From assembly GCF_009811315.1 (NCBI RefSeq), contig NZ_BLID01000009.1, positions 62,001 through 126,000 on the forward strand: DNA of 64,000 nt. Reading direction: 5' to 3'. Below are positions 1 to 8,693 of this stretch, in pieces. Under the pieces are notes generated by a model that did no database searches, was not told the DNA's origin, and worked only from the letters and a program-made list of their open reading frames with translations. Position numbers and translations under genes: made by a program. This stretch comes from Vibrio atypicus. Its GTDB lineage: Bacteria > Pseudomonadota > Gammaproteobacteria > Enterobacterales > Vibrionaceae. The number at the start of each line of letters is the position of its first letter. Position 1 is the stretch's first letter.

Positions 1-59
1 TGTCGCAAAAATTCAATATCGAAGCCTACCTTCTCTCTAATATCGGTGTTAACAGATAA
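1..59 (+). CDS. possible C-terminal end of an upstream gene
   Basis: The third forward frame is open from the window edge to a TAA at 57-59 and would give an 18-residue tail ending SNIGVNR. The following gene begins 77 bases later on the same strand. This could be the end of a gene cut by the window edge, but so short a piece cannot be identified and could be chance. The rest of 1-136 holds only the AGGA ribosome site for the next gene. Confidence 0.3.
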   Translation, partial: SQKFNIEAYLLSNIGVNR

Positions 60-136
60 ATCACTCAGAGGCGTAGACGCATTGAAATCGTTTATTCGCC
101 TCTTACTGAGACTTATACAGGGAAGCAGGAATACGT

Positions 137-1273
137 ATGTTTAATACCAAAATCGATTTCATCTACTTATCAGAACCAGACATGATTAAAGCTGGCGTGA
201 CAGACATGGTTGCATGTGTGGACACGATGGAAGAGATGTTCGCGCTGTTGCACCACGGTGACTACCGCATGGCAGGTCCAAATAATGATTCACATGGCGC
301 GATGATAACGTTTCCTGAACAATCGCCCATTCCTACGATGCCAAAACCAACTGCAGATCGTCGACTGATGGCAATGCCAGCTTATCTAGGTGGTGATTTT
401 GGAACATGCGGCGTCAAATGGTATGGCTCCAACATTGCCAACCGAGAGAAAGATCTTCCGCGTTCAATTTTGATGTTCATTCTCAATGACATTGAAACCA
501 GTGCGCCCCTTGCGGTTATGTCAGCAAATCTACTATCAGCGTACCGCACGGGCGCAATTCCGGGAGTAGGGGCAAGATATCTTGCGCGTAAAGACGCCAA
601 AGTGATTGGTCTTCTTGGCCCTGGAGTGATGGGGAAAACTTCAGTTTCGGCGTTTATGGCGGCATGTCCCAAGATAGATACGCTGAAAATCAAAGGCCGT
701 GGTAAGAAAAGCTTAGACAGTTTTTTAAGTTGGGTTTCGGTGACATTTCCACAAATCACAAATGTGGAAGTCGTGGATAGCGTAGAAGACGTTGTTCGTG
801 GCTCAGACATTGTTACTTACTGCAATTCAGGTGAAACAGGTGATCCAAGTCTTTATCCAGAAGTGAAGCGAGAGTGGGTAAAACCAGGTGCGTTTTTGGC
901 AATGCCGGCAAGTTGTCGTTTGGATGAAGGAATGGAACAGAGCGATGTACGAAAAGTCCTCGACAATACTGGTCTTTATCAAGCGTGGTATGAAGAAGTT
1001 CCTAAGCCTGCTCACAATATTATTCCACTCGTTGGCGTTCGCTTCATGGACATGATCGAAGAAGAAAAATTGACGATTAATGATCTCGAGGATCTAGGTG
1101 CAATTGTCGCGGGGGAATCACCTAAACGTCGTAATGAAGAGGAAATTATCATTCTCTCGGTCGGCGGAATGCCAGTAGAAGACGTTGCATGGGCAACCAA
1201 GATATATCGCAATGCAATAGAGAGAGGCATTGGTGTTGATCTTAATCTTTGGAGTCAACCAGAGCTCAAATAA
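137..1273 (+). CDS. ornithine cyclodeaminase-family protein (tyramine oxidase subunit B-like)
   Basis: A 378-residue protein of the ornithine cyclodeaminase/mu-crystallin family. The Rossmann segment is near residues 155-165 (GLLGPGVMGKTS), preceded by the family segment around SAYRTGAIPGVGARYLA. Family members bind NAD(P) and act on amino or imino acids. From memory, the close subgroup is labelled tyramine oxidase subunit B in databases; that name is recalled, not tested here. AGGA six bases before the ATG supports this start. It leads a forward cluster with RidA, an FAD oxidoreductase, a transporter and an aldehyde dehydrogenase, and lies beside a full 4-HPA degradation island, so a role in oxidising an aromatic amine is a reasonable inference. 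It could instead be an imine reductase or a cyclodeaminase for another substrate. Confidence 0.75.
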   Translation: MFNTKIDFIYLSEPDMIKAGVTDMVACVDTMEEMFALLHHGDYRMAGPNNDSHGAMITFPEQSPIPTMPKPTADRRLMAMPAYLGGDFGTCGVKWYGSNIANREKDLPRSILMFILNDIETSAPLAVMSANLLSAYRTGAIPGVGARYLARKDAKVIGLLGPGVMGKTSVSAFMAACPKIDTLKIKGRGKKSLDSFLSWVSVTFPQITNVEVVDSVEDVVRGSDIVTYCNSGETGDPSLYPEVKREWVKPGAFLAMPASCRLDEGMEQSDVRKVLDNTGLYQAWYEEVPKPAHNIIPLVGVRFMDMIEEEKLTINDLEDLGAIVAGESPKRRNEEEIIILSVGGMPVEDVAWATKIYRNAIERGIGVDLNLWSQPELK

Positions 1274-1316
1274 CAACGCAGATCATTAGGTTATTCATTT
1301 TAGAAAGGAAATCTCC

Positions 1317-1739
1317 ATGACTCGTATCGTCAAGGTAAAGACCGGCTCAAAACTGGAAGAAGTCGCAAGTTATTCGCGTGTGGTTGCAGTAGACAACTGG
1401 ATTTTTGTTTCAAACACAGCTGGTCGGAATCCAGTTACAGGTGTCATGCCGGAAGATGCATTTGAGCAAACTGAGCAAGTGTTTGCCAATATTGAAGCTG
1501 CGTTAGCATCGGTAGACGCAAGTCTGAAAGATGTCATCAGCTCTAAAGTTTTTATTCAAAATCCAGATCTTGTACCGGCCGTGATGGAGTTAGTGGGTAG
1601 TAAGTATCGCGGTGTAAACCCAACCACAACGGTCACCTGTCCACCTTTGGGCTCTTCGATTTATCAAGTTGAGATTGAAGTTACGGCATATCGTGGCGCG
1701 TCACAGGCAGATGTTGAGGAAATCGTACTTTCAAGGTAG
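1317..1739 (+). CDS. RidA/YjgF family enamine/imine deaminase
   Basis: A 140-residue single-domain RidA protein with the usual layout: a central AFEQTEQVFANIEAALAS helix and the C-terminal region (GSSIYQVEIEVTAYRG). The segment before residue 105 reads NPTTTVTCPP, where canonical RidA proteins carry an arginine that binds the substrate carboxylate (R105 in the family); no arginine sits at that spot here, which suggests a non-canonical subfamily. RidA proteins hydrolyse reactive imine or enamine intermediates made by amine and amino-acid oxidases. Its place between an OCD-like protein and an FAD oxidase suggests it clears the imine released by that oxidase. The start has GGAAA upstream. A run-on of about 13 residues follows the normal family end. 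Confidence 0.85.
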   Translation: MTRIVKVKTGSKLEEVASYSRVVAVDNWIFVSNTAGRNPVTGVMPEDAFEQTEQVFANIEAALASVDASLKDVISSKVFIQNPDLVPAVMELVGSKYRGVNPTTTVTCPPLGSSIYQVEIEVTAYRGASQADVEEIVLSR

Positions 1740-1782
1740 TGGCGCATTCGTTGCCCATATTGAATTGAGCGAGAGGTTTAAC

Positions 1783-3075
1783 ATGACAAAAAATATCATT
1801 CGGCTTGAAACAGAAAACACGTTACCTAAATCCACAGGTGTGGTGATTATTGGCGCAGGTATTGTCGGTGCCAGTACGGCGCTGACCCTAGCAGAAAACA
1901 ACGTCCCTGTGATTTTGATTGAGAAAGGGTATGTAGCGGGTGAACAGTCATCAAGAAACCTTGGTTGGATTCGCAAAACCAGTCGACATAAAGAAGACGT
2001 ACCTTTGGCTCTTGCCGCTGATCGATTGTGGGCAGAGATGAACCAACGAGTGGGACATGATCTTGGCTATAAGCAAGCAGGGATTATGTTTCTTGCTGAC
2101 ACAGAGCAACAAATGGAGATCTATCAAGATTGGTTAGACTCCGTGGATGCTTTTGACCTTGATTCAAAACTACTCAATGCCAGTGCGGTGAGCGCAATGC
2201 TAGGTAGCAGTAACAAATCCTGGAAAGGAGCAATTTACACTCCTTCAGATGGACGCGCTGAGCCTTGTATCGCTACGACAAAAATAGTCGAAAAAGCCAT
2301 CCAATTGGGCGTTAAGGTTATTCAGAATTGTGCCGTGCGAAGCCTTTCGATGTCGGCAGGTCGAGTGAGTGGCGTGGTGACTGAGCTAGGAGAAATCAAT
2401 TGTGACCAGGTGCTATTGGCTGGTGGCGCGTGGTCCAGACGTTTCTTAGGAAATCTCGACGTATCATTACCGACGTTACCACTCATCTGCTCTGTGATAA
2501 GAACCAAGCCGATGACGGGGCCAAGTGATATCGCAGTGGGCGCGTCAAACTTCTCTTTTCGTAAGCATCACAATGGTGGTTTTGTTATTACCCAACGTGG
2601 TGCCCTTGATGCGCCAGTCTGTCTTGACCATTTGCTTATTGGTCATCGATATCTCGAACAGCTCAAACATCAGCGTAGCTTTTTAAGAATAAAACTAGGG
2701 AAGCACTTTGTTGATGATTTAAGGATGCCTCGCAGTTGGCGCTCTGACCAAAAAGCGCCGTTTGAAAATGTGAGAACACTTAACCCTAGATCTAACCAGA
2801 CCTTAATAAATGAAGCAATGACTAATTTGCGAAACGCCTATCCCGTTTTTGAAAAAGCGGAGATAGAAGAAGCGTGGGCAGGATTAATTGATGTCACTCC
2901 GGATTCGAACCCTGTGATTGACCATGTTGAAACGATCCCTGGGCTTACGCTAGCCACGGGTTTTTCCGGCCATGGATTCGGGACTGGACCCGCTGCTGGG
3001 CATCTAGCAGCCGATCTTATTACGGGAAGGGAACCGATCATTAATCCGACGCCATATCGGTTTAATCGTTTATGA
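1783..3075 (+). CDS. FAD-dependent amine/D-amino-acid oxidoreductase (DAO family)
   Basis: A 430-residue flavoprotein of the DadA/DAO superfamily. The dinucleotide-binding GAGIVGAS and the following acidic VILIEKG lie near the N-terminus, and the C-terminal FAD segment reads GLTLATGFSGHGFGTGPAAG. I chose the ATG at 1783 because GAGAGG precedes it; the open frame runs further upstream but would overlap the RidA gene. Such enzymes oxidise C-N bonds to imines. With the OCD-like and RidA neighbours it forms a three-gene amine-oxidation set, plausibly giving 4-hydroxyphenylacetaldehyde from tyramine for the downstream aldehyde dehydrogenase. The substrate is inferred only from context. Confidence 0.8.
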   Translation: MTKNIIRLETENTLPKSTGVVIIGAGIVGASTALTLAENNVPVILIEKGYVAGEQSSRNLGWIRKTSRHKEDVPLALAADRLWAEMNQRVGHDLGYKQAGIMFLADTEQQMEIYQDWLDSVDAFDLDSKLLNASAVSAMLGSSNKSWKGAIYTPSDGRAEPCIATTKIVEKAIQLGVKVIQNCAVRSLSMSAGRVSGVVTELGEINCDQVLLAGGAWSRRFLGNLDVSLPTLPLICSVIRTKPMTGPSDIAVGASNFSFRKHHNGGFVITQRGALDAPVCLDHLLIGHRYLEQLKHQRSFLRIKLGKHFVDDLRMPRSWRSDQKAPFENVRTLNPRSNQTLINEAMTNLRNAYPVFEKAEIEEAWAGLIDVTPDSNPVIDHVETIPGLTLATGFSGHGFGTGPAAGHLAADLITGREPIINPTPYRFNRL

Positions 3076-3127
3076 GTTTAATTTCCTGAGATAGAAGAAC
3101 TTTGAATCGTGAAAGTAGGGTATGGCC

Positions 3128-3613
3128 ATGGCTGTAAATATTGACGCAATTGTGTATGCATCAGATGCGAGTAAAGGAAGCCGTATCGCCTTTGAAGCTG
3201 CGATTAACCAAGCCGTTAAGCACCAAGCAACCATTATCTATGTGCATGCGGTGAGTAAGAATGACGTTGTGACACCGGATATCTCATATTCCTATCTACC
3301 GAGTGATATAGAAAAGCTGCATTCCGCTCAACACAGAAACGAGTTAATCGAAAAGTTAAAAGCACGAATACATCGATACATTGAAGAAAAGCTGTCTCAC
3401 CTCGATATCGAAGTCCAGTTTTCGATATGTGTTCAGTTCGGAAACCCAGAAGTGGTGATCCTCAATACGGCAAATCGGTTTAATGCCGGACTGATTGTGA
3501 TGGGGAATAGGAAAACCAGCGAGTTGTCCAGAGTATTTCTCGGTTCTACTGCGAATAAGGTTCTACACAAAAGTGAAGTACCAGTACTGATAGTACCAAT
3601 AACGAACAAATAG
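3128..3613 (+). CDS. universal stress protein (UspA family)
   Basis: A 161-residue single-domain Usp. It opens with the usual strand IDAIVYASDAS and ends with the ATP-type signature GNRKTSELSRVFLGSTANKV (G-2X-G-9X-G-S/T style). AGGG lies seven bases before the ATG at 3128; an in-frame ATG at 3122 is only one base away from it and is less likely. It sits between the oxidase and the tctCBA transporter genes in one direction. Usp genes often accompany TRAP- and TTT-type transporters, so a part in controlling uptake is possible but not shown. Confidence 0.88.
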   Translation: MAVNIDAIVYASDASKGSRIAFEAAINQAVKHQATIIYVHAVSKNDVVTPDISYSYLPSDIEKLHSAQHRNELIEKLKARIHRYIEEKLSHLDIEVQFSICVQFGNPEVVILNTANRFNAGLIVMGNRKTSELSRVFLGSTANKVLHKSEVPVLIVPITNK

Positions 3614-3656
3614 ACATGCTGAGCATTGCCAGCTTAATAGTACAAAAGGAATTATG

Positions 3657-4595
3657 ATGAAAAGGACTAAACTGATCACAGCTATCGCGCTAGCGTCGAT
3701 TATTGCACCAATCACAAGTGTTGCAGCCGATTACCCAAATCGTCCGGTTAAATATGTCGTGCCATGGCCTCCTGGCGATCTAGAAGATGTATTGACACGC
3801 TTGATTGCAGAAGAGATGGCAAAGCAAACAGGTAAACCTGCAACCGTTGTGAATAAGCCGGGTGGTGCAGGAATCATTGGCGCTGCAGAAGTTTCTCGAG
3901 CTCGCCCTGATGGCCTGACGATTGGTTCGTTTGTCGCCGATATTCTAACGACACATATTCTTTCGGGTAATGCGCCATTTGATCAAACCACATTTGAGCC
4001 AGTAGGGATCTTTCTTGATTACCCATTTGTGATTGCAGCTAAAGCGGACGCACCATACAACAACTTGAAAGAGCTCGCCGACTACTCACAGAGTAATAAT
4101 GTCTCACTTGCTCATTTCGGCTATCAAGCGTTGCCTACTGCAATAACCTTTAAAGCAGCTGATGAGGTTGGGATTAAGTTCTCATCAAATGCACCGTTTG
4201 ATGCAATCAACTGTTCAACGTTATCCAACGGTGACGCCGACGTGGTGAATACCGTGACTCAAACGATCTTGTCTTGTTTGAAATCCGGAGACGTGAAAAT
4301 TATTGCCTCCATTACTCACCAACGCCTCAGTATTAGCCCTGATGTTGCGACATTAAAAGAGCAAACTGGCGTAGCGCAAACCACCTGGAACGGTTTGTTT
4401 GTAAAAAAAGGAACGCCGGACAATGTTAAACAAGTCATCGCTGATATTGCGCAAAAAGCACTACAGAGTGACAAAGTAACGGCTATTAGCCAAAACACAG
4501 GTGCTAACGTGTTTTGGATGGGCGGTAAGCAAGCGCAACAGGTTATTGAGAATGATTTTTCAAGCGCCAAAGAACTGCTTAACTACATGAAATAG
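3657..4595 (+). CDS. tctC: tripartite tricarboxylate transporter substrate-binding protein (TctC/Bug family)
   Basis: A periplasmic binding protein of 312 residues with a Sec signal peptide (hydrophobic ITAIALASIIAPITSVAA, cleavage after VAA). The Bug-family core follows: the YPNRPVKYVVPWPPG start, PGGAGIIGAAEV, and a late TWNGLFVKKGTP stretch. It captures a small organic acid or related solute for the TctAB permease encoded next. The AGGA site favours the second of two adjacent ATG codons (3657 over 3654). Bug proteins bind diverse carboxylates; the genomic context suggests an aromatic compound, but no residue proves it. A strong hairpin terminator directly follows the gene. Confidence 0.9.
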   Translation: MKRTKLITAIALASIIAPITSVAADYPNRPVKYVVPWPPGDLEDVLTRLIAEEMAKQTGKPATVVNKPGGAGIIGAAEVSRARPDGLTIGSFVADILTTHILSGNAPFDQTTFEPVGIFLDYPFVIAAKADAPYNNLKELADYSQSNNVSLAHFGYQALPTAITFKAADEVGIKFSSNAPFDAINCSTLSNGDADVVNTVTQTILSCLKSGDVKIIASITHQRLSISPDVATLKEQTGVAQTTWNGLFVKKGTPDNVKQVIADIAQKALQSDKVTAISQNTGANVFWMGGKQAQQVIENDFSSAKELLNYMK

Positions 4596-4603
4596 GTCCT
4601 ATT

Positions 4604-4644
4604 GGGTGAGTAAATGTCTCTGGTTGACTTACTCACCCTTTTTT
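4604..4644 (+). terminator. intra-operon terminator between tctC and tctB
   Basis: A perfect 10-bp inverted repeat, GGGTGAGTAA and TTACTCACCC, with a 15-base loop, followed by six T. It lies between the binding protein and the permease genes. It probably ends most transcripts after tctC so that more binding protein than permease is made. Confidence 0.85.
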
Positions 4645-4661
4645 CAGGGAGTTGAACGCCG

Positions 4662-5249
4662 ATGACGATTGAAATCAATGAAGTAGCACTCAAGCAAGAG
4701 GAAAAAGAAGAACTCGCCTTAGAAAGCCTACCTTCGCACTATTATTTCTATCTGCTTTCATTTGTTGGCTCATTAGCTTTGATATTGCTTCAGCCAAGTC
4801 AGGCTAAAGAAGTTGGGAATGCTCACGGCTGGTATTCGCAGCCTTATGTTGCGCCACTATTAGGGCTAGGGATTATTGCGCTATTTAGTGGGATTTACTT
4901 ATTCGTCAATACCGTTAAATACTCTCATTGTTTGAGAAGTATAAATCCCATTGAACTGAGCTTCAACGCCATCAGCAAGTACCGCACCGCGGTTATCATC
5001 AGTGGTTTCTTTTTCCTCTACATTTTCAGTTTATCAATCATAGGTTTTGCTCTATCGAGCTTTATTTTGGTGCTCACCATGCTCTGGATAAGTAACCTAT
5101 TTACTCGTTTCTGGGTGATCACTGCGTTTATCTCGATTGCCATCATCGTATTGGTATTTAGAGTCTTTATTGCGCTGTGGCTCCCTGATGTCTGGTTGTT
5201 CGCGTTTCTTCCTAACGAAATGGCTGACTTCGCCAACATGTATTTATAG
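4662..5249 (+). CDS. tctB: tripartite tricarboxylate transporter small permease (TctB family)
   Basis: A 195-residue membrane protein with about four hydrophobic segments (near residues 25-45, 60-85, 110-140 and 145-170), the layout of TctB small subunits. TctB pairs with the large TctA channel subunit encoded 20 bases downstream. TctB sequences are poorly conserved, so the call depends largely on topology and on its place between tctC and tctA. The long N-terminal acidic and glutamine-rich stretch before the first membrane segment is a little unusual. An AGGGAG site lies about 11 bases before the ATG. Confidence 0.82.
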   Translation: MTIEINEVALKQEEKEELALESLPSHYYFYLLSFVGSLALILLQPSQAKEVGNAHGWYSQPYVAPLLGLGIIALFSGIYLFVNTVKYSHCLRSINPIELSFNAISKYRTAVIISGFFFLYIFSLSIIGFALSSFILVLTMLWISNLFTRFWVITAFISIAIIVLVFRVFIALWLPDVWLFAFLPNEMADFANMYL

Positions 5250-5269
5250 TCATTGGATGTTGTATAGAT

Positions 5270-6787
5270 ATGGACACAATTTTTCTCGGATTAAATGAAA
5301 TACTCACCATACAAGTGATACTCGCCATTGTCTTTGGGGCGATTCTTGGTGTGTCGATTGGCTCTATTCCAGGATTAGAGCCTGCGGGTGTCATGGCGAT
5401 TTTGTTACCAATGACATTCAGTTTTGATCCCTTACCGGCGATAACCTTGCTGCTTGGTGTATATGGTGGTGCTTGGTATGGCGGTGCGATCCCAGCGATA
5501 TTAATGAACACGCCAGGAACACCTGTCGCGGTGCTGACCACCTACGATGGCTATCCGATGACGCAAAAGGGCGAGGGTAAGCGCGCTTTATCCATTGCTT
5601 ACTCTTCATCTTTCTTTGGTGGCATGGTTAGTGTGTTGTCTCTAGTGTTACTCGCGCCTCTTTTATCTCAAATCGCGATGCACTTTGGCTCCGCTGAGTT
5701 TGCGATATTAGCTGCGCTCGGCATGATCTTTGTCGTAATGGCCCATTACAAGCAAGCATTTGCAGCAGCGATGATGCTCGGTTTAGGGATTTTCCTTGGA
5801 ACGATTGGTATTGACCGTTCGTACAACACCATGACCTATACATTTAACCAAGAATGGCTATTTGCTGGCGTGCCACTCGTTCCAACTGTAATTGGTTTGT
5901 TTGCTATGTCTCAAGCGTTCGTTTTGCTGTCACAAAAAGGCAATGACTCTCAAGTAGTCACCTATGAAGGTAAAGGGCGTTTTGCAGGAATGCTGGTGGT
6001 GATCAAGCATAAGTGGACGGCAATTCGCTCAGCATCCTTAGGTGTGGTCATGGGGTTATTGCCGGGGGTTGGGGAATTTGGTTCTCAATTTTTTTCTTAC
6101 ACACTGGCGCAAAAACTCTCAAAGCAACCGGACAAATTCGGACAAGGTGCAGAGGAAGGGTTAATCGCGTCTGAAACATCGAACAATGCGGTCACAGCTT
6201 CGGTAATGGTGCCCTTATTGGCATTTGGTATTCCTGCCGATGCCTTGATGGCCATGCTGCTGTCTGTATTTATGGTACATAACTATACGCCGGGCCCAAC
6301 CTTATTTGCCGAGCGGCCGGAGTTTATTTCTGGCCTATACATCTCTCTATTTCTAATCAATATCGTGGCATTTATCTACCTTACTTTGAGCAGCAAATGG
6401 ATCGCAAACTTAACGCGAATTCGTGGTCGTTTCATCGGCGCGTTGATTCTGGTGCTGGGCTTCATTGGTAGCTATAGCCAAAACTACCAGTTTTCTGATG
6501 CGTTAATAGCTCTTGGATTTGCCGTGTTTGGTTACATTCTTAAGCGAGAGCAAATTCCAGCCGTGCCAATCATTCTCGGTTTAGTGCTTGGGCCTGTTTT
6601 TCTCGCACGTTCTAAACAGGCGTTGGGAGTCTCTAATGGTGATTTTTCTATTTTTTGGGACAGGCCAATCAGCCTCGCTTTGTTAAGCATGATCGTTATT
6701 TCTGTAGGCATTTTCATTTTTAGTATGGCTAGAGACAGTCGCACAAAATTCAATAACCAAGGTCGAAACGAAAGGAACTCACAATGA
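5270..6787 (+). CDS. tctA: tripartite tricarboxylate transporter large permease (TctA family)
   Basis: A 505-residue polytopic membrane protein with the conserved TctA blocks: GSIPGLEPAGVMAILLPMTF near the N-terminus, the YGGAWYGGAIPAILMNTPGTP loop near residues 65-85, and a second motif VMGLLPGVGEFGSQFFSY in the middle. It forms the transport pathway with TctB, driven by an ion gradient. Its stop overlaps the start of the aldehyde dehydrogenase gene by four bases (ATGA), so the two are translationally coupled. This coupling ties the transporter to aldehyde oxidation. Confidence 0.93.
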   Translation: MDTIFLGLNEILTIQVILAIVFGAILGVSIGSIPGLEPAGVMAILLPMTFSFDPLPAITLLLGVYGGAWYGGAIPAILMNTPGTPVAVLTTYDGYPMTQKGEGKRALSIAYSSSFFGGMVSVLSLVLLAPLLSQIAMHFGSAEFAILAALGMIFVVMAHYKQAFAAAMMLGLGIFLGTIGIDRSYNTMTYTFNQEWLFAGVPLVPTVIGLFAMSQAFVLLSQKGNDSQVVTYEGKGRFAGMLVVIKHKWTAIRSASLGVVMGLLPGVGEFGSQFFSYTLAQKLSKQPDKFGQGAEEGLIASETSNNAVTASVMVPLLAFGIPADALMAMLLSVFMVHNYTPGPTLFAERPEFISGLYISLFLINIVAFIYLTLSSKWIANLTRIRGRFIGALILVLGFIGSYSQNYQFSDALIALGFAVFGYILKREQIPAVPIILGLVLGPVFLARSKQALGVSNGDFSIFWDRPISLALLSMIVISVGIFIFSMARDSRTKFNNQGRNERNSQ

Positions 6788-8190
6788 ATCAATTTGCAAT
6801 GACTATTGACGGTAAAGACGTACAAGGTGAAATACCGTCAAGTATGGTGCTCAATCCAGCCAACGAGCAACAAGCATTTTTAGCGCCAATGGCGTCTGTC
6901 GCTCAACTCAATAAAGCGGTTGAAAGCGCCAAAGCTGCGTACCCTAACTGGAGCTCACTCACTCAAAACAAGCGTGACGAATACATCAACAAGATTGCTG
7001 ATGTGATTGAACTCAATGCATCGGTGCTGGCGAGTATTATCGTGGAAGAGCAAGGTAAACCGAATCAGCTTGCTCAAATGGAAGTGGGCGGAGCGGTAGC
7101 ATGGACAAGGCATACCGCCAGTATTGAAATCCCAGTGGAGGTGTATGAAGACTCAGAGAATAAACGCATTGAAGGAAGGCGAAAATCGATTGGTGTAGTG
7201 GGATCCATTACACCATGGAACTGGCCATTAATGATTGCGATCTGGCACATTATTCCTGCTCTGAGAATGGGAAATACCGTGGTATTGAAGCCTTCCGAGC
7301 TGACGCCAGTTAACACGCTTAAACTTGGGCAACTTTTGCAAGACGTACTGCCTGCGGGGGTTCTAAATGTGATCTCTGGCGGTGGCGATATTGGACGTGC
7401 AATGAGTGAACATCAACAGATCAATAAGCTCGTGTTTACTGGCTCGACACCGACAGGGCAAAACATCATGCAAGCGGCGGCGACAAACCTAAAACGTTTA
7501 ACACTTGAATTGGGTGGAAACGATGCAGGTATTGTTTTGCCAAACGTAGATCTGGATGCCATTACTGAAGGATTATTCGCAACCGCCTTTATCAATATGG
7601 GACAAACTTGCGCGGCTTTAAAGCGACTCTACGTACATGAATCTCAACATGATGAGTTGTGTCAGAAACTCGCTGATATTGCGACTAAACAAGTGGTAGG
7701 GGATGGTTGTGGTGACAGTGTAACCTTTGGTCCGGTGCAAAATAGCGCGCAACTAGAGAAAGTGATTGTGATGGTAGACGAGGCAAAACAGCAGGGTGCT
7801 GTAATCTATTCTGGGGGCGCGAGATTAGATAAAGCTGGCTATTTCTACCCGCCAACTATCATCGGTAACGCGCGTAGTGGCATGCGAGTCGTCGAAGAAG
7901 AACAATTTGGCCCAGTATTGCCCGTTATTAAATACAAAAGCGTTGATCAGGCCATCACCGAAGCAAACAGTGTTGAAGTTGGTTTGGGTGGTTCTCTCTG
8001 GGGAGACGTGGAGCAGGCAAGTGAACTGGCCTCTCAGTTAGAATGTGGCTCTGTATGGATTAACGGCCATGCTGAAGTATTGCCTCACGCCCCGTTTGGA
8101 GGCTGTAAGATGTCGGGCTTTGGTGTCGAATTTGGCTTAGAAGGTTTACTTGAAAACAGCCTACTTCAAGTCGTGAATACCAATAAATAG
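6784..8190 (+). CDS. NAD(P)-dependent aldehyde dehydrogenase (candidate 4-hydroxyphenylacetaldehyde dehydrogenase)
   Basis: A 468-residue aldehyde dehydrogenase. Recognisable are the cofactor segment GVVGSITPWNWPLM, the general-base region LTLELGGND, the catalytic cysteine in NMGQTCAALKR, and the late EEEQFGPVLPV block. It converts an aldehyde to its carboxylate. It is the last gene of the forward cluster and overlaps tctA by four bases. Because the cluster begins with amine-oxidation genes and lies next to the 4-HPA pathway, the likely reaction is 4-hydroxyphenylacetaldehyde to 4-HPA. This substrate is inferred from context; a broad-range aldehyde dehydrogenase is the alternative. Confidence 0.88.
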   Translation: MNQFAMTIDGKDVQGEIPSSMVLNPANEQQAFLAPMASVAQLNKAVESAKAAYPNWSSLTQNKRDEYINKIADVIELNASVLASIIVEEQGKPNQLAQMEVGGAVAWTRHTASIEIPVEVYEDSENKRIEGRRKSIGVVGSITPWNWPLMIAIWHIIPALRMGNTVVLKPSELTPVNTLKLGQLLQDVLPAGVLNVISGGGDIGRAMSEHQQINKLVFTGSTPTGQNIMQAAATNLKRLTLELGGNDAGIVLPNVDLDAITEGLFATAFINMGQTCAALKRLYVHESQHDELCQKLADIATKQVVGDGCGDSVTFGPVQNSAQLEKVIVMVDEAKQQGAVIYSGGARLDKAGYFYPPTIIGNARSGMRVVEEEQFGPVLPVIKYKSVDQAITEANSVEVGLGGSLWGDVEQASELASQLECGSVWINGHAEVLPHAPFGGCKMSGFGVEFGLEGLLENSLLQVVNTNK

Positions 8191-8208
8191 TAGTCTGCCG
8201 GCCAATTA

Positions 8209-8254
8209 AATAGATGCCTTTTATAGCTTAATTGAATAAAAGGTATCTATTTCT
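8209..8254 (+). terminator. terminator-like hairpin after the amine-oxidation/TTT cluster
   Basis: A 16-bp inverted repeat with one mismatch (AATAGATGCCTTTTAT and ATAAAAGGTATCTATT) around an 11-base loop, followed by TTC. It sits 19 bases after the aldehyde dehydrogenase stop, before the convergent DUF2798 gene. The tail is poor in T, so termination is likely but less certain than at the other sites. Confidence 0.6.
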
Positions 8255-8306
8255 CCCAAATATTCCCCAAACAAGGTGATAAGTACTGTACTTGGATCGC
8301 CTAAAT

Positions 8307-8543
8307 CTATTTTGATTTCTGGTCACTTAAATGAGCGAGCCAATGGGCAAATTGACGTATCTTCGGCATGACGGTTAAGTTGAGCGCAAAAGCGACCGGC
8401 CAAGCGATGAAAAATGAATCTCGCCATAAACTCAGCCATTGTAAGTTAAGCCCGACTTTGTTGAGTGTAATTACGCCAGACATCATCATTGCCATGAAAA
8501 GCGAGCCTAAAATCGCCTGGAACAGCCTCTCTTTCTTATTCAT
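8307..8543 (-). CDS. DUF2798 small membrane protein
   Basis: A 78-residue protein with two membrane segments, about residues 9-30 (ILGSLFMAMMMSGVITLNK) and 40-60 (WRDSFFIAWPVAFALNLTVM), and a charged C-terminus, matching the pattern of the DUF2798 family. The function is unknown. It lies alone on the minus strand between the aldehyde dehydrogenase and hpaC, both forward. A 95-codon forward frame over the same stretch is judged to be a shadow. Confidence 0.7.
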   Translation of the reverse strand: MNKKERLFQAILGSLFMAMMMSGVITLNKVGLNLQWLSLWRDSFFIAWPVAFALNLTVMPKIRQFAHWLAHLSDQKSK

Positions 8544-8693
8544 TTTTTTCCTCGTGTCTGCTGCGAAAAGTGCAAGCGTTTACAACAAGTGTCTATTCAT
8601 TCCAGAGCCTCTTTTTAGCATTATTATCACAGCTATTAAGCAAACCGATAAATAAAACCATAAGTCAGTACTCAACATAAATAAGGAATTACT

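Noticed and set aside
1669..1782. Longer N-terminus of the FAD oxidoreductase
   Set aside because: The extension overlaps the RidA gene and lacks a ribosome site; the ATG at 1783 with GAGAGG upstream fits the family.
8368..8655. Forward 95-codon frame over the DUF2798 gene
   Set aside because: It is antisense to a protein with a clear family pattern and two membrane helices, has no ribosome site and no recognisable domain.
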